Of a stretch of DNA of 5,590 nucleotides, positions 1 to 4,421 are shown in pieces. Origin of the DNA: Chloroflexota bacterium (lineage in GTDB: Bacteria > Chloroflexota > Dehalococcoidia > Lucifugimonadales > Lucifugimonadaceae); NCBI GenBank assembly GCA_002708145.1, contig PAOV01000015.1, positions 4,161-9,750 of the forward strand, given 5' to 3'. The position numbers were made by a program, and so were the translations under genes. Under the pieces are notes generated by a model, which made no database searches, had not been told where the DNA came from, and was given only the letters and a program-made list of their open reading frames with translations. Position 1 is the first letter of the stretch. Every line of letters begins with the position of its first letter.

Positions 1-419
1 CCAAATAATCCAAATTTTCCATTATGTATGTCTAGTTCAGATATAAAATTCGAAGCACCTAATAAATCTCCAATTACTTGCTTATCAGATACACCACCTA
101 AAGACCTCACTTGAGCAGCAACATCTTCAGGCGTACCATTTCCTTCTCTGTAATACAAATCAGGACAGATAGCTAAAAAACCATGATGAGCAAATTTCCT
201 AGTAAATTCTTTGTATAATTCATCCCAACCAGGAAGATGATGTATTAATATAACTACTGGAAATTTATCATCTGGATTTTTTGTTAGTGGTTTAGCAAAA
301 TATGCATTAATTTCATCATTCTTACCATCGCCCCAACTGTCAAAAGTTTTATTATCCGATTTAATTTTTATAGTTTCAGCAATTAAACCTTCATAATCAT
401 GAGTTTTATATTTTTTCAT
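1..419 (-). CDS. Dienelactone hydrolase family protein, N-terminal 139 codons (truncated by window edge)
   Basis: This is the N-terminal part of a cytoplasmic alpha/beta hydrolase of the dienelactone hydrolase (carboxymethylenebutenolidase) family, which hydrolyses lactone or ester bonds with a Cys-Asp-His triad. Translating the minus strand from ATG at 419 gives an unbroken frame to the window edge. Visible family marks are strand PVVILIHH (54-61) followed by a PGW turn, the helix to HHGFLAICPDLYYRE (78-92), where CPDLY-R is the family hallmark, and GKFGLFG (134-140), the strand leading into the nucleophile elbow. The Cys (usually G-x-C-x-G) would be the next residue or two, outside the window, so catalytic competence cannot be judged. 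Family members are usually about 230-250 residues, so slightly more than half is present. The position that is Glu36 in Pseudomonas DLH appears to be His61 here. The start is supported by TAGGAG at 425-430, five bases from the ATG. The substrate is unknown. Confidence 0.88.
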   Translation of the reverse strand, partial: MKKYKTHDYEGLIAETIKIKSDNKTFDSWGDGKNDEINAYFAKPLTKNPDDKFPVVILIHHLPGWDELYKEFTRKFAHHGFLAICPDLYYREGNGTPEDVAAQVRSLGGVSDKQVIGDLLGASNFISELDIHNGKFGLF

Positions 420-424
420 ATTTG

Positions 425-430
425 CTCCTA
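425..430 (-). promoter_or_regulatory. Shine-Dalgarno of the DLH-family gene
   Basis: The minus strand reads TAGGAG-CAAAT-ATG, a strong ribosome binding site five bases before the start at 419. It fixes the start of the truncated hydrolase gene. The AT-rich stretch further upstream (about 431-540) probably holds the promoter, but I could not pick one -35/-10 pair with good spacing. Confidence 0.75.
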
Positions 431-467
431 AATAAAATTTAATAATTAAAATTTTTATATCAAATAT

Positions 468-614
468 ATGTTAAAAAATGAAGTAAATGCATTAGATAAC
501 AGTATGAATAATTTTGATAAAATTTTTTTTATGTTAATTAATTTTTTAAAATTACTAGGAGTATTAGTAGGATTAATAATAGTTGTGATGCTTGTTATCA
601 CACCTTTATTATAA
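468..614 (+). CDS. Possible single-pass membrane microprotein, 48 aa
   Basis: An open frame from ATG 468 to TAA 614 fills most of the 202-bp gap between the two minus-strand genes. The peptide starts polar (MLKNEVNALDNSMNNFDK, 1-18) and becomes strongly hydrophobic over about residues 20-48, with FLKLLGVLVGLIIVVMLVI as a credible transmembrane helix, then ends PLL. It reads convergently toward the SDR gene, stopping 7 bp before that gene's stop codon. There is no clear Shine-Dalgarno before ATG 468, nor before the internal ATGs at 504 and 531. AT-rich DNA with many ATT/TTA codons can give hydrophobic frames by chance, so this is a candidate only. I do not recognise a family. Confidence 0.35.
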   Translation: MLKNEVNALDNSMNNFDKIFFMLINFLKLLGVLVGLIIVVMLVITPLL

Positions 615-621
615 TCGTAAG

Positions 622-1377
622 CTACCTAAATAATTCTGCATCATCTTCAGGCTGATAATTTAAGTCTTTAGATGAGTTGGAAGTATCCCAAAATTTCCAC
701 TTATTATTTGATACACCATAATAAATACCAAATCGTATTTCCTTAGGTGCTTCCACACAAGCAGTTATCAATCTTCCTAAATCATTATGTGTTAAAAGAG
801 TAGCAAACTGCCTAATATTAGTTGGAGCTGACTCTGAATTTAATGTTCCTATTCTCAGGCAAATGACCGAGATGTCATATTTATCAGAATAATATCTCCC
901 TGAAGCTTCACCAAATGCTTTCCCTATTCCATAAGGTCCATCAGGTCTGATAGGCATTTCAGTATTAATTAACGGCAAGTTATCTTTGTTTATTTTCGAG
1001 TATTCACCTTCAACTATTTCTTTATAAGGGCTATCAAATTCATACATTCCTGTAGCATGATTAGAACTTGCAAAAATAAATCTTTTCACACCTGAAATCC
1101 TTGATGCTTCGAGAGCAGTTGAGGTACACAGCAAATTAGTATCATGGATCACATTCCAGTCACTATATTGGTTTGGGTCGCTTGCTAAATCTATTACTAC
1201 ATCTATCCCTTTGAAAGCAGGCAATATTTTATCTAGGTTAGTACAATCGGCTATAGTAGTAGAAACTAAGTTTGATTTTTTTAAATCAACCCCACTAATA
1301 TTGTATTTTTCTTTAAGTTTTGCAGTAATTACACTGCCTACTTTTCCGGAAATTCCAGTAATTAAAATATTTTTCAT
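622..1377 (-). CDS. NAD-dependent epimerase/dehydratase family SDR, uronate dehydrogenase-like
   Basis: This is a soluble NAD(P)-dependent oxidoreductase of the extended short-chain dehydrogenase class, 251 residues. The Rossmann fold opens with ITGISGKVG (6-14, glycines at 8, 11, 14) and Asp31 ends the second strand, which usually favours NAD over NADP. The catalytic region shows FASSNHATG (102-110) with the Ser pair, and the YxxxK pair Tyr149/Lys153 in YGIGKAFGE. CLRIGT (173-178), THNDLGRLI (196-204) and the C-terminal YGVSNNKWKFWDTSN plus LNYQPEDDAELF closely resemble uronate dehydrogenase, which oxidises glucuronate or galacturonate to the aldarolactone. The loop between HATG and the catalytic Tyr seems about 20 residues longer than I recall for that enzyme, so the substrate may differ. 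No Shine-Dalgarno is visible before ATG 1377. It lies 50 bp after the winged-helix gene on the same strand and may be cotranscribed. The family is secure; the uronate substrate is inference. Confidence 0.88.
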   Translation of the reverse strand: MKNILITGISGKVGSVITAKLKEKYNISGVDLKKSNLVSTTIADCTNLDKILPAFKGIDVVIDLASDPNQYSDWNVIHDTNLLCTSTALEASRISGVKRFIFASSNHATGMYEFDSPYKEIVEGEYSKINKDNLPLINTEMPIRPDGPYGIGKAFGEASGRYYSDKYDISVICLRIGTLNSESAPTNIRQFATLLTHNDLGRLITACVEAPKEIRFGIYYGVSNNKWKFWDTSNSSKDLNYQPEDDAELFR

Positions 1378-1427
1378 ACTGATAATTTTATATAATAATT
1401 TAAAATTATTCTAATATTATTAGGAGC

Positions 1428-1706
1428 TTAAGAAGTTTCTAATAGACGAAAACCCCTCTTTTTTACAGCTAAAATTCCTGGATGACCATATTTTTTTAAT
1501 TTTCCCCTAATTCTGCAAATATAAGTATCAACTACCCGGGATTTAATTTGCTTATCTCTCCAAAAATTATCTATGATTTCATCTCTAGATAAGATTTTAT
1601 TAGGATTATTGATCAATAATTTAAGAAGTTCATACTCTTTGTAACATAGTTTTAATACTTTATTTTCATATGAAATTTCAAATAAATTTTCATCTATTTC
1701 GAGCAT
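1428..1706 (-). CDS. Orphan OmpR/PhoB-type winged-helix DNA-binding protein
   Basis: This 92-residue protein is essentially one transcriptional-regulator C-terminal (Trans_reg_C, OmpR/PhoB) domain. Diagnostic blocks are CYKEYELLKLLINNPNKILSR (21-41), equivalent to the usual LT-x-x-E-x-x-LL segment, then DEIIDNFWRD (42-51) with the conserved Trp. Next come the recognition helix RVVDTYICRIRGKLKK (57-72) and the wing ILAVKKRGFRLL (78-89), equivalent to the usual TVRGxGYRL. There is no receiver domain, so it has no phosphoacceptor Asp, and no receiver remnant lies in the 72 bp before it. ATG 1706 is supported by AAGGAG at 1712-1717. It follows amt on the same strand, with a perfect inverted repeat in the gap. 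A role in controlling amt or nearby genes is inferred from position and from GlnR-type precedent in Actinobacteria; the target is not shown by the sequence. Confidence 0.88.
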   Translation of the reverse strand: MLEIDENLFEISYENKVLKLCYKEYELLKLLINNPNKILSRDEIIDNFWRDKQIKSRVVDTYICRIRGKLKKYGHPGILAVKKRGFRLLETS

Positions 1707-1711
1707 TTCTT

Positions 1712-1717
1712 CTCCTT
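1712..1717 (-). promoter_or_regulatory. Shine-Dalgarno of the winged-helix gene
   Basis: The minus strand carries AAGGAG five bases before ATG 1706, a near-consensus ribosome binding site. It starts only seven bases after the inner edge of the 14-bp inverted repeat, so a folded hairpin in the mRNA would sit right against the ribosome landing site. Confidence 0.8.
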
Positions 1718-1724
1718 ACTATTT

Positions 1725-1759
1725 TTCAACCCTAGAATTTATTAGATTCTAGGGTTGAA
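1725..1759 (-). repeat. Perfect 14-bp inverted repeat between amt and the winged-helix gene
   Basis: Arms 1725-1738 (TTCAACCCTAGAAT) and 1746-1759 (ATTCTAGGGTTGAA) are exactly complementary, with a 7-base loop. The element begins 20 bp after the amt stop and ends just before the regulator's Shine-Dalgarno. Neither strand has a clear U-tract directly after the stem, so it is not a textbook intrinsic terminator. It could be an imperfect amt terminator, an mRNA processing or stability hairpin that sets different levels of the two genes, or a protein-binding palindrome. The structure is seen directly; its role is not. Confidence 0.7.
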
Positions 1760-1778
1760 TATATAATCTAATTTGTGT

Positions 1779-3038
1779 TTATTTTTTTACTTCTGTGAAG
1801 TCTGGATATCCAGATGCACTATGTTCAATAACATCTAAACCAGTTTCTTCTTCTTTCTTTGAAACTCTCATTCCTATAGTTACATCTATAAGTTTGAAAA
1901 CTATAAAAGATGATGCAAAAACAAAGACGAATGCAGCTAAAACTCCAGCGATTTGAGCTCCTAATTGGCCAGCTCCACCTCCAAAGAATAGTCCATCGAC
2001 TCCACCATATTCAGCCTGGGCAAATAAACCTACAGCAATAGTTCCCCATGCTCCAGCAAATCCGTGTGCTGCTATAGCTCCTACTGGATCGTCAATCTTC
2101 AAAACAACTTCTAGTAAAGTAGCTGCCCCAACAACAACAAAACCACCAATAAGACCAACAATTAATGCCATTCCTGGTCCCATGTTTGCACATCCTGCAG
2201 TAATTGAAACTAGTCCAGCAATAATACCATTTAAAGTCATGTATACATCAAATCTTTTCCATATGATGTAAGATAATACCATCGCTCCAACAGCTCCTGC
2301 TGCTGCAGCAAGATTTGTAGTGATAAAAATGGTCGCAATAGATCCATCGTTACCTGATACAGTAGATCCGGCATTGAATCCAAACCAACCAAACCATAGT
2401 ACGAATACACCTAGAGCCATCAACACAACAGAGTGCCCTGGTATTCTTATAGGTGTATTATCTTTAGCATATTTACCTAATCTTGGTCCTACCACAATAG
2501 CTCCAGCTAAAGCAGCCCATCCACCAACACTGTGAACGACTGTAGAGCCAGCAAAGTCAATAAATCCTGGTCCTACATCATTTAACCATCCACCACCCCA
2601 TACCCAGGATCCAAAAATTGGATAAATTATAGCAGTCACAGCTATTGCATAAATCAAGTATGCAGCGAATTTAGTTCTTTCAGCTACAGCACCAGATATA
2701 ATTGTTGCTGCAGTTGCTGCAAACACTGTTTGGAAAATGAAAAATGCGAAATCAAAAGCTGCAGTATCTGAGGTAGTATCGATTTCTGAAAGTGCGAAGT
2801 TATCAGTACCAATCCAGCCACTGCTGTTAGTACCAAACATCAAACCAAAACCAACTAACCAAAAGAATAATGAACCTAATGAAATATCCATAACGTTTTT
2901 CATAATAATATTGATAGAGTTCTTTGCTCTAGTTGCTCCAGCTTCCAATAAGGCAAAACCAGCCTGCATTAGAAATACTAATACAGTCGCAAATAAGACC
3001 CAAACTATATCAAGATACATAGGATTAAAAGTATCCAT
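1779..3038 (-). CDS. amt: Ammonium transporter, Amt family
   Basis: This is a cytoplasmic-membrane ammonium/ammonia channel of the Amt/MEP/Rh family, normally a homotrimer with about 11 helices; at 419 residues it has the usual length. By comparison with E. coli AmtB the pore residues are all present: Phe gate Phe106 in FQTVFA, Trp147, Asp161 and the first pore histidine His169 in DFAGSTVVHS, Trp218/Phe221/Ser225 in WFGFNAGS, and the second pore histidine His325 in AAHGFAGAWG. The C-terminal tail GMRVSKKEEETGLD (389-402), followed by EHSASGYPDF, is the conserved segment that contacts PII proteins, so GlnK-type control is likely. No glnK/glnB gene lies in the window. ATG 3038 is supported by AAAGGAG at 3047-3053 with 8-bp spacing. 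No sigma54 -24/-12 promoter is evident upstream. An orphan winged-helix gene follows on the same strand. Confidence 0.97.
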   Translation of the reverse strand: MDTFNPMYLDIVWVLFATVLVFLMQAGFALLEAGATRAKNSINIIMKNVMDISLGSLFFWLVGFGLMFGTNSSGWIGTDNFALSEIDTTSDTAAFDFAFFIFQTVFAATAATIISGAVAERTKFAAYLIYAIAVTAIIYPIFGSWVWGGGWLNDVGPGFIDFAGSTVVHSVGGWAALAGAIVVGPRLGKYAKDNTPIRIPGHSVVLMALGVFVLWFGWFGFNAGSTVSGNDGSIATIFITTNLAAAAGAVGAMVLSYIIWKRFDVYMTLNGIIAGLVSITAGCANMGPGMALIVGLIGGFVVVGAATLLEVVLKIDDPVGAIAAHGFAGAWGTIAVGLFAQAEYGGVDGLFFGGGAGQLGAQIAGVLAAFVFVFASSFIVFKLIDVTIGMRVSKKEEETGLDVIEHSASGYPDFTEVKK

Positions 3039-3046
3039 TTCATAAT

Positions 3047-3053
3047 CTCCTTT
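3047..3053 (-). promoter_or_regulatory. Shine-Dalgarno of amt
   Basis: The minus strand reads AAAGGAG, then ATTATGAA, then ATG 3038. The strong site with 8-bp spacing supports the start giving MDTFNPMYLD rather than the internal Met7. The out-of-frame ATG at 3043-3041 lies only two bases from the Shine-Dalgarno and is unlikely to be used. Confidence 0.8.
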
Positions 3054-3146
3054 ATATAAGATTTTTTTTTTCTATAAGAGAAATACTAAAATGGATTTAT
3101 TTCGTAAGTGTATCAATTTTGTTTCAGAATTATTAAATAGACATTA

Positions 3147-3164
3147 TGTTACATAAATTTTACA
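3147..3164. promoter_or_regulatory. Imperfect palindrome in the amt divergent region, candidate operator
   Basis: On the minus strand this reads TGTAAAATTTATGTAACA, with TGT/ACA ends and 6 of 9 symmetric pairs matching. It resembles the Bacillus nitrogen-control TnrA/GlnR box (TGTNA-N7-TNACA) but is one base longer. It lies 109 bp upstream of amt and overlaps the -35 of the rightward promoter. In DNA this AT-rich a chance match is quite possible; the regulator that would bind is not known. Confidence 0.25.
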
Positions 3165-3187
3165 TTTAAGAAATTTAGATTTAATAT
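3159..3187 (+). promoter_or_regulatory. Candidate sigma70 promoter for the small ORF at 3236-3361
   Basis: TTTACA (3159-3164) is separated by exactly 17 bp from TAATAT (3182-3187). This predicts a start near 3194-3196, about 40-50 bases before the small ORF. The same -35 hexamer with the same spacing occurs before the iron-binding lipoprotein gene. The match to consensus is 5/6 at -35 and 4/6 at -10, and AT-rich background lowers its weight. Confidence 0.45.
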
Positions 3188-3235
3188 CTGGAGTCGACAA
3201 TTAAAATTATCGGAGAAATAAATTATTTATCAGAA

Positions 3236-3361
3236 ATGGGAAAAAAAATGCAAGATGATCAAGTACATAAAATTATAAAAAAGGACAATAAAAAATCCCT
3301 TTTACTAGTATCCTTTTATCTACTTATACTTGTTATTGGAGCTATAGCAACTAGTATTTAA
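3236..3361 (+). CDS. Small single-pass membrane protein, 37-41 aa, unknown
   Basis: Two in-frame ATGs are possible. ATG 3236 gives 41 residues and ATG 3248 gives 37. The second has GGGA at 3238-3241 with 6-bp spacing, whereas the first has only GGAG about 20 bases away, so 3248 may be the real start. The peptide has a charged head (MQDDQVHKIIKKDNKK) and then a clean hydrophobic helix SLLLVSFYLLILVIGAIATSI to the C-terminus. The charge layout suggests a cytoplasmic N-terminus and a tail-anchored or exported C-terminus. Support comes from context: a 17-bp-spaced promoter upstream and a strong terminator 55 bp after the stop frame it as its own transcription unit, divergent from amt. I do not recognise a family. 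A function tied to Amt is only a guess from adjacency. Confidence 0.55.
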   Translation: MGKKMQDDQVHKIIKKDNKKSLLLVSFYLLILVIGAIATSI

Positions 3362-3368
3362 ATTCCTT

Positions 3369-3395
3369 TTATTCTTGACTAATCCACAAGAATAA
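3369..3395 (+). repeat. Hairpin just after the small ORF
   Basis: Arms 3369-3377 (TTATTCTTG) and 3387-3395 (CAAGAATAA) are perfectly complementary over 9 bp, with a 9-base loop. It starts 8 bp after the small ORF stop and precedes the stronger terminator hairpin. With no U-tract after it, it is more likely a 3'-UTR structural element than a terminator. Confidence 0.5.
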
Positions 3396-3415
3396 TTAAT
3401 TACTAATCTCCTGTC

Positions 3416-3445
3416 AAAAAGCACTTGTTATCTCAAGTGCTTTTT
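3416..3445 (+). terminator. Intrinsic terminator after the small ORF
   Basis: AAAAAGCACTTG (3416-3427) and CAAGTGCTTTTT (3434-3445) form a perfect 12-bp stem with a TTATCT loop, with a T5 run ending the 3' arm and an A5 run opening the 5' arm. This is a classic rho-independent terminator, able to work in both directions. It ends the unit of the small ORF and insulates the aldolase gene that starts 78 bp later. Confidence 0.88.
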
Positions 3446-3523
3446 GTACATATTTAGTTATTTCATATATTTTAAAATGATGTTATAAAGTAAATATCAC
3501 CCAAAAACATAAATGAGATAAAT

Positions 3524-4255
3524 ATGAAAATAATAAATGCTGAAAATAATATGAAAATATCATCAGCTCCCGATGTTTGGCTAGCTGGAGATCCTGAAGA
3601 CTTAAAACAATGGATGGACAAAGGGGTAAAAGGTATTGTAACTAATACGGTAGTCCTCAAAGAACTTACTGATAAATATGGATCGATAATCGATCTTACA
3701 AAAAGATACTTAGATATAACTAATAAAAAAATTGCTATAGAGATAGATGGGCATTCGACTAATGAGTTGCTCGATGTTGGTGAAGCTTTTACAAAATTAT
3801 CAGAAAGAATAATTTTAAAAATTCCCATGAGCGAGCATGCTTTAGGAGCATTTACAGAGCTAAAGAAAGCTAATATTGAAACTTTTTGTACAACTATTTT
3901 CACCCTAAATCAGGCTGTATTAGCAGCAAATGCAGGTGTTGACCATGTTCTACCCTTCTGTGAACCATTTATTGATGTAGATAAAGATCCAACTGAACTA
4001 ATTAGAGAAATTAAAGCAACCTTCAATCAATGGGAAAATAGACCATTTATAACAGCAGCATTAGTTCGCTCTGTATCTACAGCACAAAAAGCAATTCTTG
4101 ACGGAGCAGATGGGATTATAATTTTTTGGCCAATTTTCCAACAAATGATTAAGTCAAAATTAACTGATGAATGGAATAATACCTTTTTAGAAAATTGGGA
4201 CTCTATTTATAATGAAGGTAACCTAAAGGGAATAAACTACAAGCCAAAAAATTAA
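3524..4255 (+). CDS. Transaldolase / fructose-6-phosphate aldolase family protein, divergent active site
   Basis: This 243-residue cytoplasmic TIM-barrel protein belongs to the class I aldolase group of transaldolase and Fsa/TalC. Visible marks in order are DVWLAGDPEDLKQWMDKGVKGIVTN (17-41), AIEIDGHSTNELLD (71-84), the Schiff-base strand IILKIPMSEHALGAF (96-110) with Lys99 equivalent to FsaA Lys85, then CTTIFTLNQAVLAANAGVDHVLPF (122-145) and DGADGIIIFWPIFQQM (193-208). Compared from memory with E. coli FsaA, Asn28 is kept (Asn41), but Asp6 is Ala21, phosphate-site Arg134 aligns with Pro148 and Ser166 with Leu180. So the fold and Lys remain while proton transfer and phosphate binding look altered, and the substrate is probably not a standard sugar phosphate. 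ATG 3524 has a weak GAGA at 3515-3518; Met10 (3551) is a less supported alternative. It is alone between two terminator-like structures. Confidence 0.88.
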   Translation: MKIINAENNMKISSAPDVWLAGDPEDLKQWMDKGVKGIVTNTVVLKELTDKYGSIIDLTKRYLDITNKKIAIEIDGHSTNELLDVGEAFTKLSERIILKIPMSEHALGAFTELKKANIETFCTTIFTLNQAVLAANAGVDHVLPFCEPFIDVDKDPTELIREIKATFNQWENRPFITAALVRSVSTAQKAILDGADGIIIFWPIFQQMIKSKLTDEWNNTFLENWDSIYNEGNLKGINYKPKN

Positions 4256-4290
4256 TTCCTTTCAATTAAGAATTTTTCAAAAATATCACA

Positions 4291-4346
4291 AAAGTACTAA
4301 TTTAATTATAAAAGTGTACTAAATTAGTCAACTTTGATAATTTTTT
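4291..4346 (+). terminator. Probable terminator after the aldolase gene
   Basis: AAAGT-ACTAATTTA (4291-4304) pairs with TAAATTAGT (4320-4328) and, across a two-base bulge, with ACTTT (4331-4335). The loop is 15 bases, and a T6 run follows at 4341-4346. The stem is AT-rich and the T-run is five bases away, so this is weaker than the terminator at 3416-3445. Its place 35 bp after the stop fits the end of a single-gene transcript. Confidence 0.45.
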
Positions 4347-4349
4347 ATT
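4335..4349 (+). promoter_or_regulatory. Fur-like half-site upstream of the iron-binding lipoprotein gene
   Basis: TGATAAT at 4335-4341 is a perfect left half of the 7-1-7 Fur box (TGATAAT-n-ATTATCA). The right half at 4343-4349 matches 4 of 7. It overlaps the start of the -35 of the gene's promoter, a fitting place for iron-dependent repression. The surroundings are very AT-rich, so it is suggestive only. Confidence 0.3.
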
Positions 4350-4376
4350 TACAATTGTCTACTTAAATAGTATAGA
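4348..4376 (+). promoter_or_regulatory. Candidate sigma70 promoter of the iron-binding lipoprotein gene
   Basis: TTTACA (4348-4353), a 17-bp spacer, and TATAGA (4371-4376) predict a start near 4383, leaving a leader of about 40 bases before ATG 4422. This argues against a start at the upstream TTG 4386, which would sit almost on the transcription start with no room for a ribosome binding site. Confidence 0.5.
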
Positions 4377-4411
4377 ATTCAAAAATTGAATAAAATACTT
4401 TACAAATTCAA

Positions 4412-4415
4412 GAGG
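4412..4415 (+). promoter_or_regulatory. Shine-Dalgarno deciding the lipoprotein start
   Basis: GAGG lies six bases before ATG 4422 and sets the translation start. An in-frame TTG at 4386 would add 12 residues (MNKILYKFKRKK), but it has no ribosome binding site and would put extra charged residues before an already complete signal peptide. Confidence 0.75.
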
Positions 4416-4421
4416 AAAAAA

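Noticed and set aside
585..601. Short hairpin GTGAT/ATCAC as a possible terminator of the SDR gene
   Set aside because: It has only a 5-bp stem, no T-run on the minus-strand side, and overlaps the end of the small plus-strand ORF.
1394..1410. AATAATTT-A-AAATTATT palindrome between the winged-helix and SDR genes
   Set aside because: It is made only of A and T with a one-base centre, so it cannot form a stable hairpin and is expected often in DNA of this composition.
3039..3160. sigma54 (-24/-12) promoter for amt, expected for a nitrogen gene
   Set aside because: No GG-N10-GC type element is visible on the minus strand, and no sigma70 pair with acceptable spacing could be chosen confidently either.
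3472..3903. 143-residue hydrophobic minus-strand frame
   Set aside because: It is antisense to the well-recognised aldolase gene over most of its length, has no family motif, and its composition follows from the opposite strand's codons.
4386..4421. TTG-initiated 12-residue extension of the lipoprotein gene
   Set aside because: It has no ribosome binding site and sits almost at the predicted transcription start, whereas ATG 4422 has GAGG with 6-bp spacing and yields a normal lipoprotein signal peptide.
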